Shown: one piece after another, positions 24,658-35,452 of the stretch
Position numbering within the stretch: position 1 is the stretch's first letter
How the letters are laid out: each line of letters begins with the position of its first letter
Assembly (NCBI GenBank): GCA_004296955.1
Contig: SCVB01000096.1
Coordinates: 124,001 to 188,000, forward strand
Source: Brevundimonas sp.
GTDB taxonomy: Bacteria > Pseudomonadota > Alphaproteobacteria > Caulobacterales > Caulobacteraceae
DNA length: 64,000 nucleotides
Direction: 5' to 3'
The notes under the pieces: model-generated
The model's input: only the letters and a program-made list of their open reading frames with translations
What the model was told of the DNA's origin: nothing
The model's database searches: none
Translations under genes and position numbers: made by a program

Positions 24658-26958
24658 ATGTCGACGAACAGGGCTGTCAGAAGCATCGCCGTCGTGGGCG
24701 CCGGGCCGGGCGGCCTGTACCTCGCCATTTCCCTGAAGCTGCGCGATCCCTCGCTGTCGGTCGTGGTTCACGAGCGCAACCGCCCGGACGACACCTTCGG
24801 CTGGGGGGTGGTCTTCTCGGACCAGACTCTGGCCAACCTGAAGGCCAACGACCCTGAGACGGCGGCGACGATCGAAGCCGCCTTCGTCCATTGGGACGAT
24901 ATCGACATCCACATCCACGGCCAGACGATCCGCTCGGGCGGTCACGGGTTCGCGGGCATCGGCCGGCAGCGGCTGCTGACCATCCTGCAGGAACGCGCCC
25001 GGTCGCTCGGCGTCGAGCTGCGGTTCGAGGACGAGGTCGCCGACATCCGCGCCCTGCCCGCCGACGTCATCGTCGCCGCCGACGGCCTGAACAGCCGCAT
25101 CCGCAACGACCATCCCGAGGTCTTCGGCGTCGACATCGACGTGCGGACCAACAAATACATCTGGCTGGGCACGAAACAGGCGTTCGACGCCTTCACCTTC
25201 GCCTTCGTCGAGACCCCGCACGGCTGGATCTGGGCCCACGCCTACCAGTTCGAGCCGGGCGCCTCGACCTTCATTGTCGAATGCACCGAGGCGACCTGGC
25301 GCGGCCTCGGCTTCGACGCCATGGACCAGGACCAGACCTGCCGCGCAGCCGAGGCCCTTTTCGCCGACTGGCTGGGCGGCCACGCCCTGATGAGCAACGC
25401 CAGACACCTGCGCGGCTCAGCCTGGCTCAACTTCCCGCGCGTGGCCTGCGCCAACTGGCGGGACGGCAAGGTCGTGCTGCTGGGCGACGCCGCTCACACC
25501 GCCCATTTCTCGATCGGCTCCGGCACCAAGCTGGCCTTTGAGGACGCCATCCGCCTCGCCGAGACGCTGACGGAGGCCGACGATCTGGACGCGGGCCTCG
25601 CCGCCTATGAAGCCGAGCGGCGCGTCGAGGTGCTGAAGCTGCAGAGCGCGGCCCGCAACTCGACCGAATGGTTCGAGACGGTCGACCGCTATGTCGATCT
25701 CGAACCGCTGCAGTTCGCCTACAGCCTGCTGACCCGCAGCCAGCGCGTCAGCCACGAGAACCTGCGTCTGCGCGACCGCGATTTCCTGACCGGCGTCGAG
25801 CGCTGGTTCGCCGATAACGCAGGCGCTCCGCCCACGGACAATCCGCCCGCGCCGATGTTCGCGCCCCTGCGACTGCGCGGCCTGACCCTGCCCAACCGGG
25901 TCGTCGTCTCGCCCATGTGCATGTATTCGGCCGAGGACGGGATGGTCGGCGACTTCCACCTTGTCCACCTCGGCGGCCGGGCGCTGGGCGGCGCGGGACT
26001 GGTCTTCACCGAAATGACCGACGTCTCGGCCGACGCCCGCATCACCCCGGGCTGCGCCGGAATGTATCGGCCCGAACACCGCGACGCCTGGAAGCGGATC
26101 GTCGACTTCGTCCACGCGCAAGGCTCGCGCATCGCCATCCAGCTGGCCCACGCCGGGCGCAAGGGGTCGGTCGAACGCCCGTGGGGCGAGCGCGCCGATC
26201 AACCGTTGATTCAAGGCGGCTGGGAGCTGATCGCCCCCTCCCCCATCCCGTGGTCCGCGGAGGACCAGACGCCGCGCGAAATGACCCGCGCCGACATGGA
26301 CCGCGTGCGCGACGACTTCGTCCGCGCCGTCGGCTGGGCCGACGAGGCCGGCTTCGACATGGTCGAGCTGCACAGCGCCCATGGCTATCTGCTGTCGTCC
26401 TTCCTGACGCCGGTCTCCAACCACCGCACCGACACGTACGGCGGCTCCGTCGAGAACCGGCTGCGCTTCCCGCTGGAGGTCTTCGCCGCCATGCGCGCCG
26501 TCTGGCCGGACGACAAGCCGATGTCGGTCCGCCTGTCCGCCACCGACTGGGTCGACGACGGCTTGACGCCCGATGACTCCGTCGCCATCGCCCGCGCCTT
26601 CGCCGACGCCGGCTGCGACCTGATCGACGTCTCGGCCGGCCAGACCTCGGAACAGGCGAAGCCGGTCTACGGCCGTATGTTCCAGACCCCCTTCAGCGAC
26701 CGCATCCGCAATGAGGCGGGCGTGGCCACCATGGCGGTCGGCAACATCTATGAGACCGACCACGTGAACAGCATCCTCGCCGCCGGCCGGGCGGACCTTT
26801 GCGCCCTGGCCCGGCCGCACCTGGCCGATCCGAACTGGAGCCTGCGCGCCGCCGCCGAGCTGGGCTGGCGCGGGATCCAGCCGCCGGTCCAGTACCGCGC
26901 CGGCTTCGCCCAACTGGCCCGCAACCTCGAGAAGCAACAGCAGGCGGGGCCGGTATGA
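24658..26958 (+). CDS. 2-Aminobenzoyl-CoA monooxygenase/reductase (salicylyl-CoA 5-hydroxylase/OYE fusion)
   Basis: A 766-residue two-domain flavoenzyme. Residues 1 to about 390 are a group A aromatic hydroxylase: [16 protein letters not shown] (12-27), the GRQRLL segment and [14 protein letters not shown] (FAD). Residues from about 398 are an Old Yellow Enzyme-type FMN barrel ([47 protein letters not shown]). This fusion is the aerobic 2-aminobenzoyl-CoA monooxygenase/reductase architecture (EC 1.14.13.40), which hydroxylates and then reduces the ring of anthraniloyl-CoA. The ATG lies right after an AT-rich palindrome. It overlaps the next gene by 4 nt. An alternative substrate is salicylyl-CoA. 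Confidence 0.9.
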   Translation: MSTNRAVRSIAVVGAGPGGLYLAISLKLRDPSLSVVVHERNRPDDTFGWGVVFSDQTLANLKANDPETAATIEAAFVHWDDIDIHIHGQTIRSGGHGFAGIGRQRLLTILQERARSLGVELRFEDEVADIRALPADVIVAADGLNSRIRNDHPEVFGVDIDVRTNKYIWLGTKQAFDAFTFAFVETPHGWIWAHAYQFEPGASTFIVECTEATWRGLGFDAMDQDQTCRAAEALFADWLGGHALMSNARHLRGSAWLNFPRVACANWRDGKVVLLGDAAHTAHFSIGSGTKLAFEDAIRLAETLTEADDLDAGLAAYEAERRVEVLKLQSAARNSTEWFETVDRYVDLEPLQFAYSLLTRSQRVSHENLRLRDRDFLTGVERWFADNAGAPPTDNPPAPMFAPLRLRGLTLPNRVVVSPMCMYSAEDGMVGDFHLVHLGGRALGGAGLVFTEMTDVSADARITPGCAGMYRPEHRDAWKRIVDFVHAQGSRIAIQLAHAGRKGSVERPWGERADQPLIQGGWELIAPSPIPWSAEDQTPREMTRADMDRVRDDFVRAVGWADEAGFDMVELHSAHGYLLSSFLTPVSNHRTDTYGGSVENRLRFPLEVFAAMRAVWPDDKPMSVRLSATDWVDDGLTPDDSVAIARAFADAGCDLIDVSAGQTSEQAKPVYGRMFQTPFSDRIRNEAGVATMAVGNIYETDHVNSILAAGRADLCALARPHLADPNWSLRAAAELGWRGIQPPVQYRAGFAQLARNLEKQQQAGPV

Positions 26959-27716
26959 GCCTGACCGGACATCACGCCGTGGTCACCGGCGCGGGCTCCG
27001 GCATCGGCCGCGCCACGGCCGAGCGGCTGGCCGAGGCCGGCTGTCAGGTCACCCTGATCGGCCGCCACGTCCCCCGGCTGAACGAGACCGCCGACCGCAT
27101 CGGCGACCTCGGTTTCGCCGCCCCCGCCGACGTCACCGACCCGGACGCCCTCGCCGCCGCCATAGAGGTTGGGCGCGACCGGTTCGGACCGATCGACATC
27201 CTCGTCAACAACGCCGGCGCGGCCTCTTCGGCCCCGTTCCTGAAGACAGACGCCGACGCCTTTCGCGCCATGCTGGCGCTCAATCTCGAAGCCCCTGCCG
27301 AGGCCGCTCGTCTGGTCCTGCCCGGGATGCTGACGCGCCGCTGGGGCCGGATCGTCAACGTCGCCTCCACCGCCGGGCTCAAGGGCTACGCCTATGTCTC
27401 CGCCTATGTCGCGGCCAAACACGGCCTCGTCGGCCTGACCCGCGCCCTGGCGCTGGAGGTCGCCTCGAAGGGCGTCACCGTCAACGCCGTCTGCCCGGGC
27501 TTCACCGACACCGATCTCGTCGCCCGTTCGATCGAGGCCATCACCGGCAAGACCGGTCGCAGCGAGGACGAAGCCCGCGCCGCCCTCGCGGCCTCCAATC
27601 CGCAGGGCCGGCTGATCACGCCGGACGAGGTGGCGCAGACCATCGTCTGGCTGTGCGGCGAGGGAGCCTCGGGCGTCAACGGCGCGGCGGTGCCGGTCGC
27701 GGGCGGCGAGCTGTGA
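26955..27716 (+). CDS. SDR-family 3-hydroxyacyl-CoA dehydrogenase-like enzyme
   Basis: A 253-residue short-chain dehydrogenase with the cofactor motif TGAGSGIGR (11-19), NNAG (85-88) and the catalytic triad S138, Y151, K155 ([21 protein letters not shown]). It starts inside the monooxygenase stop (ATGA). Sets of this kind carry a beta-hydroxyacyl-CoA dehydrogenase for the steps after ring reduction, so I infer oxidation of a hydroxylated alicyclic CoA intermediate. An acetoacetyl-CoA reductase-like role is an alternative on sequence alone. Confidence 0.85.
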   Translation: MSLTGHHAVVTGAGSGIGRATAERLAEAGCQVTLIGRHVPRLNETADRIGDLGFAAPADVTDPDALAAAIEVGRDRFGPIDILVNNAGAASSAPFLKTDADAFRAMLALNLEAPAEAARLVLPGMLTRRWGRIVNVASTAGLKGYAYVSAYVAAKHGLVGLTRALALEVASKGVTVNAVCPGFTDTDLVARSIEAITGKTGRSEDEARAALAASNPQGRLITPDEVAQTIVWLCGEGASGVNGAAVPVAGGEL

Positions 27717-28234
27717 GCCTCGCGACCGCCCTTCCCGAGCGCCACCTCCCTGACAGACTGGGCGGGGCGCCCGATGGCAAGCGGGCGCTGCGCCTCTGGC
27801 TGCGCCTCCTGACCTGTTCGACCCGGATCGAGCAGACGGTGTCCCAGCGACTGCGCGACGAGTTCGATACCACCCTGCCCCGGTTCGACATGTTGTCGGC
27901 CCTGGATCGCGCCGGCGAGGCGGGCCTGACCATGGGCGAGGCCGCGGACCGACTGATGGTCTCCAACGGCAATGTCACCGGCCTGGCCGCGCGGCTGAAG
28001 GCCGACGGCCTGATCGAGCCGATGGCCGGCGCCGACCGCCGGGTCCAGCGGGTGCGGCTTTCTGCGGCCGGCAAGGCGCGCTTCGCCGTCATGGCCGCCG
28101 CGCATGAACGCTGGATCGAGGCCCTGTTCGCCGATCTGACCGAGCCCGAGGCCGACGACCTGACCCGACTGCTGGAGCGGACCAAGCGGTCGCTTCATGC
28201 GACCACCCCCGAAGAACTGGGCCCGAGGAGCTGA
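27713..28234 (+). CDS. MarR-family regulator of the aminobenzoyl-CoA cluster
   Basis: A 173-residue MarR protein starting at a GTG within the SDR stop (GTGA). The HTH is in [31 protein letters not shown] and the wing has [11 protein letters not shown]. MarR proteins encoded inside CoA-thioester aromatic operons usually repress the operon and release on binding the aryl-CoA. A candidate operator is present at the head of the operon. It is in the middle of the operon, not at its edge, so it would be autoregulated. Confidence 0.9.
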   Translation: MSLATALPERHLPDRLGGAPDGKRALRLWLRLLTCSTRIEQTVSQRLRDEFDTTLPRFDMLSALDRAGEAGLTMGEAADRLMVSNGNVTGLAARLKADGLIEPMAGADRRVQRVRLSAAGKARFAVMAAAHERWIEALFADLTEPEADDLTRLLERTKRSLHATTPEELGPRS

Positions 28235-28238
28235 ACGG

Positions 28239-29051
28239 ATGAAGGCGCGCGACTACAAGGCGGCCCATTTCCTGTGGTCGGTCGACGGCGACGGCGTCGC
28301 GACCCTGACCCTGAACCGGCCCGAGCGGAAGAATCCGTTGACCTTCGACTCCTATGCCGAGATGCGCGACCTGTTCCGCGCCCTCGTCCACGCCGACGAC
28401 TGCAAGGTCGTCATTGTCACCGGCGCGGGCGGCAACTTCTCCTCGGGCGGCGACGTGCACGAGATCATCGGTCCGCTGACCGAAATGGCCATGCCCGAGC
28501 TGCTGGCCTTCACCCGCATGACCGGCGACCTGGTCAAGGCCATGCGCGGCTGCCCCCAGCCGGTCATCGCGGCGCTGGACGGGGTCTGCGTCGGGGCCGG
28601 GGCGATCATGGCCATGGCCTCGGACCTGCGGATCGCCACGCCGCGCACGAAGACCGCCTTCCTGTTCACCCGCGTCGGCCTCGCCGGCTGCGACATGGGC
28701 GCCTGCGCCATCCTGCCCCGCCAGATCGGTCAGGGCCGGGCGTCCGAGCTGCTGTTCACCGGCCGCGTCATGACCGCCGACGAGGGCGAACGCTGGGGCT
28801 TCCACAACCGGGTCGTCGAGGGCGAAGTCCTGATGGAGACGGCGCTGGAGCTGGCGCGTTCGCTGGCCAAGGGTCCGACCTTCGCCCACGGCATCACCAA
28901 GAACCAGCTCAACGTCGAATGGGACATGAGCCTCGACGCGGCCATCGAGTCCGAAGCCCAGGCCCAGGCCATCTGCATGCAGACCAGGGACTTCCGCCGC
29001 GCCTACGAGGCCTTCGCGGCGAAACGCGAGCCGGTGTTCGAGGGGAACTGA
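28239..29051 (+). CDS. Enoyl-CoA hydratase/isomerase family protein
   Basis: A 270-residue crotonase-fold protein. The CoA-binding/oxyanion segments are [15 protein letters not shown] (first) and [19 protein letters not shown] (second). In the usual catalytic-Glu region the sequence is [19 protein letters not shown], which lacks the typical Glu, so the reaction may not be standard hydration. The start follows GAGGAG. In the aminobenzoyl-CoA context it would act on the alicyclic CoA intermediate, by hydration or ring hydrolysis. It lies 3 bp before the acyl-CoA dehydrogenase. Confidence 0.85.
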   Translation: MKARDYKAAHFLWSVDGDGVATLTLNRPERKNPLTFDSYAEMRDLFRALVHADDCKVVIVTGAGGNFSSGGDVHEIIGPLTEMAMPELLAFTRMTGDLVKAMRGCPQPVIAALDGVCVGAGAIMAMASDLRIATPRTKTAFLFTRVGLAGCDMGACAILPRQIGQGRASELLFTGRVMTADEGERWGFHNRVVEGEVLMETALELARSLAKGPTFAHGITKNQLNVEWDMSLDAAIESEAQAQAICMQTRDFRRAYEAFAAKREPVFEGN

Positions 29052-29054
29052 GCC

Positions 29055-30236
29055 ATGGCCGCCAAGACCGCTCGCGACACGACCTTCCTCGACTGGCCCT
29101 TCTTCGAGGATCGCCATCGCGCCTTCGCCGCCGATCTGGAGGCCTGGGCCGAGGCGACGGACGCGGTGGGCCTGCACGGCGACCACGACCTCGACGGCGA
29201 CTGCCGCACCATCCTGAAGGCGCTGGCGGACGGCGGCTGGCTGAACAACGCCATCCCCGACGCCGACGGCAAGCTCGACGTCCGCACCCTGTGCCTGACG
29301 CGCGAGACCCTCGCCCGCCGCTCTGGCCTGGCCGACTTCGTCTTCGCCATGCAGGGCCTCGGCTCCGGTCCGATCAGCCTGTTCGGAACCGCAGACCAGA
29401 AGGCCCGCTGGCTGCCGGGCGTGGCCGCCGGCCAGACCATCGCCGCCTTCGCCCTGTCCGAGCCCGACGCCGGATCGGATGTCGCGGCCCTGTCGACCAC
29501 CGCCCGGCGCGACGGCGACCACTGGGTGCTGGACGGGACCAAGACCTTCATCTCCAACGGCGGCCTCGCCGACCGCTACACCGTCTTCGCCCGCACCGGC
29601 GAGGCGCCGGGGGCCAGGGGCCTCGGCGCCTTCGTGGTCGACGCGGACACGCCCGGGTTCGAGATCGTCGAACGCATCCCCCTGATGGCGCCGCATCCGC
29701 TGGCCACGATCCGGTTCAACGCCTGCCGCATCGACGAGGACCGCCTCCTCGGCGCCCCCGGCGAGGGCTTCCGCATCGCCATGGCCACGCTGGACGTCTT
29801 CCGCTCCACCGTCGCCGCCGCCGCCCTCGGCTTCTCGCGCCGGGCCTTCGACGAAGCCGCGTCCCGCACCGTGGCCCGCAAGCTGTTCGGGGCGCCGATG
29901 AGCGACCTGCAGCTGGTCAAGGCCTCCCTCGCCGACATGGCGTTGAAGATCGACGCCTCGGCCCTGCTGATCTACCGCGCCGCCTGGCTGAAGGATCAGG
30001 GCGCGCCGCGCGTCACCCGCGAGGCCGCCATGGCCAAGCTCTACGCCACCGACGAGGCGCAGGCCGTCATCGACGCGGCGGTTCAGCTGTTCGGCGGCCT
30101 CGGCGTCGTTTCCGGCAACCCGGTCGAGCGGCTTTACCGCGAGATCCGCGCCCTGCGCATCTATGAGGGCGCCTCCGAGGTGCAGAAGATCATCATCGCC
30201 CGGCAGGTGCTCGCGGGCCTGCCAGGAGCCGTCTGA
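29055..30236 (+). CDS. Acyl-CoA dehydrogenase
   Basis: A 393-residue acyl-CoA dehydrogenase with the N-terminal helical domain, the FAD-side motif [15 protein letters not shown], the [17 protein letters not shown] segment, and a C-terminal [20 protein letters not shown] that leads to the catalytic-base region [12 protein letters not shown] (Glu near 376). It oxidises a saturated acyl- or alicyclic CoA ester with electrons to ETF. It shares one base with the following ligase gene (TGATG), so the two are translationally coupled. Confidence 0.92.
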   Translation: MAAKTARDTTFLDWPFFEDRHRAFAADLEAWAEATDAVGLHGDHDLDGDCRTILKALADGGWLNNAIPDADGKLDVRTLCLTRETLARRSGLADFVFAMQGLGSGPISLFGTADQKARWLPGVAAGQTIAAFALSEPDAGSDVAALSTTARRDGDHWVLDGTKTFISNGGLADRYTVFARTGEAPGARGLGAFVVDADTPGFEIVERIPLMAPHPLATIRFNACRIDEDRLLGAPGEGFRIAMATLDVFRSTVAAAALGFSRRAFDEAASRTVARKLFGAPMSDLQLVKASLADMALKIDASALLIYRAAWLKDQGAPRVTREAAMAKLYATDEAQAVIDAAVQLFGGLGVVSGNPVERLYREIRALRIYEGASEVQKIIIARQVLAGLPGAV

Positions 30237-31840
30237 TGGGGACCAGCGCGCACATTGACCGGTTCGTCCTCGACCATCTGCCGCCGGCCGACCAGCAGCC
30301 CGAGCTGATCTTCGACCTGCCGGAATTGGCCTATCCCGAGCGGCTCAACGCCGGCGTCGAACTGCTGCGCCGGGCCATCGCCGCCGCCGGTCCGGACGCC
30401 CGCGCCCTGATCGATTCCGACCACGAGTTCTCATGGGCCCGGGTGGACGCCATTTCGGGCCGGATGGCGCAGGTGCTGGTCGACGAATTGGGGCTCGTCC
30501 CCGGCAATCGCGTCCTCCTGCACGGTCCGAACTCCTCCTGGACCGTCCTGGCATGGTTCGCGATTCTGAAAGCCGGCGGCGTCGTGGTCGCCACCATGCC
30601 AATGCTGCGCGCCGCCGAACTGGCGACCGTCATCGACAAGGCGCAGATCAGTCACGCTCTGGTTTATTCTGCCCTCGCCGACGCGGTAACCGAGGCGCAG
30701 GCGAGCGCGCCGTCGCTAACGCAGGTGATGGACTCGGCCACCCTGCAGAAGGCGGCACAGGCTCTGCCCGCCGGCTTCCGCTTCGAAGCCGTCGATACGG
30801 CCGCCGAGGATCCCGCCTTGATCGCCTTCACCTCGGGCACCACCGGCAAGCCCAAGGGCTGCGTTCATTTCCATCGCGACATCCTCGCCATGGCCGACAC
30901 CTTCGGGCGGCACGTCGTCGGCCTGACGAAGGACGACGTCGTCGTCGGCACCCCGCCGATCGCCTTCACCTTCGGCTTGGGCGGCCTGGTGGTCTTCCCC
31001 GCCGCCGTCGGAGCCGCAACCGCCTTCGCCCCCCGGCCGGGCTTCGACACCCTGGCCGAGACCATCGCCCGCCATCGCGCTACCGCCCTGTTCACCGCCC
31101 CGACCGGCTACCGCGCCCTGCTGAAGCTGGCCGGCGACCACGACCTGTCCTCCTTGCGCACCTGCGTCTCGGCCGGCGAGGCCCTGCCGGCCGCCACCTC
31201 CGACGCCTGGCATGAGGCGACCGGCGTCCGCATCATCGACGGCATTGGTTCGACCGAGATGATCCACGTCTTCATCTCGGCCCGCGGCGACGCCATCCGC
31301 CCCGGCGCCACCGGCAAGGCCGTGCCGGGATATGAGGCCCGGATCATCGACGCCGACGGCCGCCCCTTGCCGCCGGGCGAGACCGGCCGCCTCGCCGTGC
31401 GCGGTCCGACAGGCTGCCGTTATCTCGATGACGACCGGCAGGCCGCCTATGTCCAGGACGGATGGAACCTGACCGGCGACGTCTACCGGCTGGATCAGGA
31501 CGGCTATTTCTGGTTCGTCGCCCGGTCCGACGACATGATCATCTCGTCCGGCTACAATATCGGCGCACCGGAGGTGGAGCACGCCCTGCTGCGCCACCCG
31601 GCCGTGGCCGAGGCCGCCGTTATCGGCGCGCCCGACCCCGAACGCGGCCAGATCGTCCAGGCCTTCGTCGTGCTCAACGAGAGCCACGCCGCCTCCGACG
31701 CCCTGCGGTACGAGCTGCAGACCTTCGTCAAGGGCGTCATCGCCCCCTACAAATACCCGCGCGGCCTCGATTTCGTCGACGCCCTGCCCAAGACCCAGAC
31801 CGGCAAGCTGCAGCGCTTCCGGCTGAAGGAAGCGACATGA
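30236..31840 (+). CDS. 2-Aminobenzoate/benzoate-CoA ligase family enzyme
   Basis: A 534-residue adenylate-forming enzyme of the benzoate-CoA ligase family. The ATP loop is FTSGTTGKPKGC (198-209), the A5 region is IDGIGSTEMIHVFIS, the A8 hinge region is LTGDVYRLDQDGYFWFVARSDDMI, and the catalytic Lys is in LPKTQTGKLQRF near the C-terminus. It would activate 2-aminobenzoate to its CoA thioester, the entry step for the fused monooxygenase/reductase encoded upstream. Coupled on both sides by 1-nt and 4-nt overlaps. Benzoate itself is an alternative substrate, but no benzoyl-CoA epoxidase genes are nearby. Confidence 0.88.
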   Translation: MGTSAHIDRFVLDHLPPADQQPELIFDLPELAYPERLNAGVELLRRAIAAAGPDARALIDSDHEFSWARVDAISGRMAQVLVDELGLVPGNRVLLHGPNSSWTVLAWFAILKAGGVVVATMPMLRAAELATVIDKAQISHALVYSALADAVTEAQASAPSLTQVMDSATLQKAAQALPAGFRFEAVDTAAEDPALIAFTSGTTGKPKGCVHFHRDILAMADTFGRHVVGLTKDDVVVGTPPIAFTFGLGGLVVFPAAVGAATAFAPRPGFDTLAETIARHRATALFTAPTGYRALLKLAGDHDLSSLRTCVSAGEALPAATSDAWHEATGVRIIDGIGSTEMIHVFISARGDAIRPGATGKAVPGYEARIIDADGRPLPPGETGRLAVRGPTGCRYLDDDRQAAYVQDGWNLTGDVYRLDQDGYFWFVARSDDMIISSGYNIGAPEVEHALLRHPAVAEAAVIGAPDPERGQIVQAFVVLNESHAASDALRYELQTFVKGVIAPYKYPRGLDFVDALPKTQTGKLQRFRLKEAT

Positions 31841-32259
31841 CCGGCCAGGTTTTCACCGTCGAGCGCCGCGTCCGCTTCGCCGATTGCGACGCCGCCGGCA
31901 TCGTCTTCTTTCCCCGCTATTTCGAGATGCTGAACGGCGTCGTCGAGGACTGGTTCGCCGGCCCGCTGGAGGCGTCGTTCCGGGAACTCCACGTCAACCG
32001 CCACGTCAGTGTTCCTACCGCCGCCGTGGAGGCCCGCTTCATCGCCCCGTCGCGCCTTGAAGACGAACTGACCTTCGCCCTGTCGGTCACCAGGCTGGGC
32101 GGCGCCTCCTGCGGCCTGCGCCACCGGATCAGCGCGGGCGGCGAACTGCGGTTCGAAGCGACCCAGACCATTGTCTACGTCGGCGGGTCGCTCAAGCCCG
32201 AGCCCTGGCCCGACGCAATGCGCGCCCGCATTGCCCCTTTCGTGGAGACCGCCCCGTGA
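31837..32259 (+). CDS. Acyl-CoA thioesterase, 4-hydroxybenzoyl-CoA thioesterase type
   Basis: A 140-residue hot-dog-fold protein. The FADCDAAGIVFFPRYFEMLNG segment carries the catalytic Asp (D18) of the Pseudomonas-type 4-hydroxybenzoyl-CoA thioesterases. It starts inside the ligase stop (ATGA) and ends inside the RidA start (GTGA). It probably hydrolyses dead-end or product CoA esters of the aminobenzoyl-CoA pathway to recycle CoA. Confidence 0.9.
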   Translation: MTGQVFTVERRVRFADCDAAGIVFFPRYFEMLNGVVEDWFAGPLEASFRELHVNRHVSVPTAAVEARFIAPSRLEDELTFALSVTRLGGASCGLRHRISAGGELRFEATQTIVYVGGSLKPEPWPDAMRARIAPFVETAP

Positions 32260-32651
32260 ACCGCGTCCTGCTGCCCGAAGGCTGGCCCCGGCCCAAGGGC
32301 TATTCGAACGGCGTCGAAGCCTCCGGCCGCATGGTCTTCGTCGCCGGCCAGATCGGCTGGACGCCCGAAGGCGTTTTCGCCGAGGCGGGTTTCGCGGGCC
32401 AGTTCCGCCAAACGGTCGAGAACACGCTCGCCGTCCTCGCCGAGGCCAGAGCCGGTCCCGAACACATCGTCCGCATGACCTGGTATGTGGTCGACAAGAC
32501 CGAATACCTCGGCGCCCTGCGCGAGATCGGCGCGGCCTGGCGGGAGCTCATCGGACCCCACTACCCGGCCATGGCCGTGGTCGAGGTCAAGGGACTGATC
32601 GAGGACGCCGCCCGCATCGAGATCGAGACCACGGCTGTGGTCCCGGCTTGA
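32256..32651 (+). CDS. RidA/YjgF-family enamine/imine deaminase
   Basis: A 131-residue RidA-type protein starting at GTG inside the thioesterase stop. The family marks are SNGVEASGRMVFVAGQIGW near the N-terminus and the C-terminal EVKGLIEDAARIEIETTAV, with the Arg (AAR-IEIE) that binds the substrate carboxylate. RidA proteins hydrolyse reactive enamines/imines to ketones and ammonia. In an anthranilate route it could deaminate the enamine formed after ring reduction of 2-aminobenzoyl-CoA. Its last codons form one arm of an inverted repeat before cysD. Confidence 0.88.
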   Translation: MNRVLLPEGWPRPKGYSNGVEASGRMVFVAGQIGWTPEGVFAEAGFAGQFRQTVENTLAVLAEARAGPEHIVRMTWYVVDKTEYLGALREIGAAWRELIGPHYPAMAVVEVKGLIEDAARIEIETTAVVPA

Positions 32652-32683
32652 GACTTGGCGCCGTGCGATTCCGGGACCACAGC
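32634..32683 (+). repeat. Perfect 13-bp inverted repeat spanning ridA end and cysD leader
   Basis: GCTGTGGTCCCGG at 32634-32646 is the exact reverse complement of CCGGGACCACAGC at 32671-32683, with a 24-nt loop. The left arm is in the last codons of the RidA gene and the right arm ends six bases before the cysD ATG, covering its ribosome-binding region. No T-tract follows, so a classic terminator is not clear. It could end the upstream operon, restrict cysD translation, or be a protein site. Confidence 0.7.
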
Positions 32684-32689
32684 TAGGCC

Positions 32690-33595
32690 ATGCGGCTGCA
32701 CGACGACGTCCTGGGCCGGCTTGAAGCCGAGGCCATCCACATCTTCCGGGAGGTCGTCGCCGAATGCGAGCGGCCGGTCCTGCTGTTCTCGGGCGGCAAG
32801 GATTCCGCCGTCCTGCTGCATCTCGCGCGCAAGGCCTTCTTTCCCGCCCCACCGCCCTTCCCCCTGCTTCACGTCGATACGATGTGGAAATTCCGCGAGA
32901 TGTACGCCTTCCGCGACCAGGCCGCGGCGGCCGCGGGCATGACGCTGCTGGTTCACCGCAATCCCGAGGCCGAGGCCGAAGGGATCAATCCGGTCGACCA
33001 CGGCGCCAGCGTTCACACCGATCTGTGGAAGACCCAGGGGCTGAAACAGGCCCTCGAACTGCACCGGTTCGACGCGGCCTTCGGCGGCGCACGGCGGGAC
33101 GAGGAGAAGAGCCGGGCCAAGGAACGGATCGTCTCGGTCCGCAGCGCCGCCCATGGCTGGGACCCGAAGCGCCAGCGCCCCGAACTCTGGAGCCTCTACA
33201 ATACGCGCCTGAGCGACGGGGAGTCGTTGCGGGTCTTCCCCCTGTCGAACTGGACCGAACTGGATGTCTGGCGCTACATCCTGCGCGAGGCCATCGCCCT
33301 GCCTTCGCTCTATTTCGCCGCCGACCGGCCCGTGATCGAGCGCGACGGGGTTCTGCTGATGCTGGACGACGGCCGCATGCCGCTGCGTCCCGGCGAGGCC
33401 GCCCGCATGCGGCGGGTCCGCTTCCGCACCCTCGGCTGCTGGCCCCTGACCGCCGCCGTCGACAGCGAGGCCGACACGCCCGAAGCCGTCGTGCGCGAGG
33501 TGCGCCAGGCCACCGCTTCCGAGCGCCAGGGCCGCGCCATCGACCATGACCCGTCCACCTCGATGGAGCAGAAGAAGCGCGAGGGCTATTTCTGA
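32690..33595 (+). CDS. cysD: CysD, sulfate adenylyltransferase small subunit
   Basis: A 301-residue PP-loop enzyme; the motif [20 protein letters not shown] lies near residues 31-50, and [16 protein letters not shown] and the C-terminal [10 protein letters not shown] are typical of CysD. With CysN it makes adenylyl sulfate from ATP and sulfate. The TGATGG junction gives a one-base overlap with cysNC. Its leader holds one arm of a long inverted repeat. Confidence 0.96.
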   Translation: MRLHDDVLGRLEAEAIHIFREVVAECERPVLLFSGGKDSAVLLHLARKAFFPAPPPFPLLHVDTMWKFREMYAFRDQAAAAAGMTLLVHRNPEAEAEGINPVDHGASVHTDLWKTQGLKQALELHRFDAAFGGARRDEEKSRAKERIVSVRSAAHGWDPKRQRPELWSLYNTRLSDGESLRVFPLSNWTELDVWRYILREAIALPSLYFAADRPVIERDGVLLMLDDGRMPLRPGEAARMRRVRFRTLGCWPLTAAVDSEADTPEAVVREVRQATASERQGRAIDHDPSTSMEQKKREGYF

Positions 33596-35445
33596 TGGCC
33601 GCCTTCCTCGATACGGGCCCGGGCGAGATCGTCCGACTCATCACCTGTGGCTCGGTGGACGACGGCAAGTCGACCCTGATCGGCCGGCTGCTCTGGGACG
33701 CGGGCGCCATTCCCGCCGACCAGGTCGCGGTCCTGCCCGACACCGATGGGGCGCCGGACCTGTCCTTCCTCGTCGACGGCCTGTCGGCCGAGCGCGAGCA
33801 GGGCATCACCATCGACGTCGCCTACCGCTTCTTCGACATCGGCGCGCGCCGCTTCATCCTCGCGGATACGCCCGGCCATGAACAATACACGCGCAACATG
33901 GTCACCGCGGCCTCGACCGCGGATCTGGCCATCGTCCTGATCGACGCGCGCAAGGGCGTTCTGACCCAGACCCGGCGGCACAGTCGTCTGCTGGCCCTGC
34001 TGGGGGTTCGCCGCGTCGTACTGGCGGTCAACAAGATGGATCTGGTTGAGGGCTCGCAGGACCGGTTTGACGCCATCGTCGACGACTATCGCGCCTTCGC
34101 CGACCGGATCGGCCTGACCGACATCACCGCCATCCCGACCTGCGCCCGGACGGGTGAAAACATCTCTTCGCCGGGAGCCCTGACGCCCTGGTACACGGGC
34201 CCCGGCCTCATGACCCATCTGCAGGCCGTCAGGCTGGCCGAGGCTGCGCCGGCGCCGCTGCGCATGACGGTGCAGGGCGTAAGCCGTCCGAACGCCGACT
34301 TCCGGGGCTTCGCCGGCCGGATCGTCGGCGGAGCGGCCCGGCCCGGCGACGCCGTCCGCATCCTGCCGTCGGGCGTCGCCGCCACGATCGATCGCATCGT
34401 GACCATGGACGGCGACCTCGAGGAGGCCCGAGCCGGCCAGTCCGTGACCCTGACCCTCAGCCCGGCCGTGGACGTGTCCCGCGGCGACCTCATCGCGTCC
34501 GCCGACGCACCTCCGGAAGTCGCGGACCAGTTCGAGGCCCACCTGGTCTGGATGTCGGAGCGCTCGCTCCTGCCCGGCCGGTCATACTGGCTCAAACTGG
34601 GCGCGGCCACGGTCCCGGCGCGGATCAGCGACCTGCGGCACAGGGTCAATGTCGATACCGGCGAGCTTCTGGCCGCGCCGACCCTGGGCCTGAACGACAT
34701 CGGCCTGTGCACCCTGGCGCTCGACGCCCCCGTCGCCTTCGAACCCTGCGCCGTCAACCGGGACCTCGGCGGCTTCATCCTGATTGACCGGATGACCAAT
34801 GAGACGGCCGGCGCCGGCATGATCCGCTTCGCCCTGCGGCGGGCGGCCAATGTGCGGCCGCAGGCCCTGAGCGTCAGCCGCGTCGACCGCGCCGCCCTGA
34901 TGCGCCAGTCGCCGCTGGTGCTGTGGTTCACCGGCCTGTCGGGCGCCGGCAAGTCCACCATCGCCAACCGCGTCGAACAGCGGCTGTTCGCCGAAGGCCT
35001 GCATTCGGTCCTGCTGGACGGCGACAATGTCCGCCACGGCCTCAACCGCGACCTGGGCTTCACCGACGCCGACCGGGTCGAGAACGTCCGGCGGGTGGCG
35101 GAGGTGGCGCGGCTGATGACGGACGCGGGCCTCATAGTGCTCGTGTCCTTCATCTCGCCCTTCCGCGAGGAACGGCGCATGGCGCGCGAGCTGATGGAGC
35201 CCGGCGAGTTCATAGAGATCTTCGTCGATGCGCCGCTGGCCGTCGCCGAGGCGCGAGACGTCAAGGGCCTGTACGCCAAGGCCCGGGCCGGCCAACTGGC
35301 CAATTTCACCGGCATCGACAGCGCCTATGAGGCGCCGGAGACGCCCGAACTGCGCATCGACGCCGCGGCCTGCTCGCCGGACGAGGCCGCCGGCCGGATC
35401 ATCGACCTGGTCCATGCCCGTCAGGCCGCGCGGCGGTCGGCCTGA
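33595..35445 (+). CDS. cysNC: CysNC, sulfate adenylyltransferase GTPase subunit fused to APS kinase
   Basis: A 616-residue bifunctional protein. Residues 1 to about 420 are the EF-Tu-like Cys[17 protein letters not shown] (P-loop), [12 protein letters not shown] (G3) and NKMD (G4). From about residue 440 is APS kinase, with P-loop [11 protein letters not shown] (about 444-454) and the [16 protein letters not shown] substrate segment. Together with CysD it converts sulfate to PAPS. The N-C fusion is common in alphaproteobacteria. It ends seven bases before the convergent tyrosinase gene. Confidence 0.97.
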   Translation: MAAFLDTGPGEIVRLITCGSVDDGKSTLIGRLLWDAGAIPADQVAVLPDTDGAPDLSFLVDGLSAEREQGITIDVAYRFFDIGARRFILADTPGHEQYTRNMVTAASTADLAIVLIDARKGVLTQTRRHSRLLALLGVRRVVLAVNKMDLVEGSQDRFDAIVDDYRAFADRIGLTDITAIPTCARTGENISSPGALTPWYTGPGLMTHLQAVRLAEAAPAPLRMTVQGVSRPNADFRGFAGRIVGGAARPGDAVRILPSGVAATIDRIVTMDGDLEEARAGQSVTLTLSPAVDVSRGDLIASADAPPEVADQFEAHLVWMSERSLLPGRSYWLKLGAATVPARISDLRHRVNVDTGELLAAPTLGLNDIGLCTLALDAPVAFEPCAVNRDLGGFILIDRMTNETAGAGMIRFALRRAANVRPQALSVSRVDRAALMRQSPLVLWFTGLSGAGKSTIANRVEQRLFAEGLHSVLLDGDNVRHGLNRDLGFTDADRVENVRRVAEVARLMTDAGLIVLVSFISPFREERRMARELMEPGEFIEIFVDAPLAVAEARDVKGLYAKARAGQLANFTGIDSAYEAPETPELRIDAAACSPDEAAGRIIDLVHARQAARRSA

Positions 35446-35452
35446 GGCGGTC

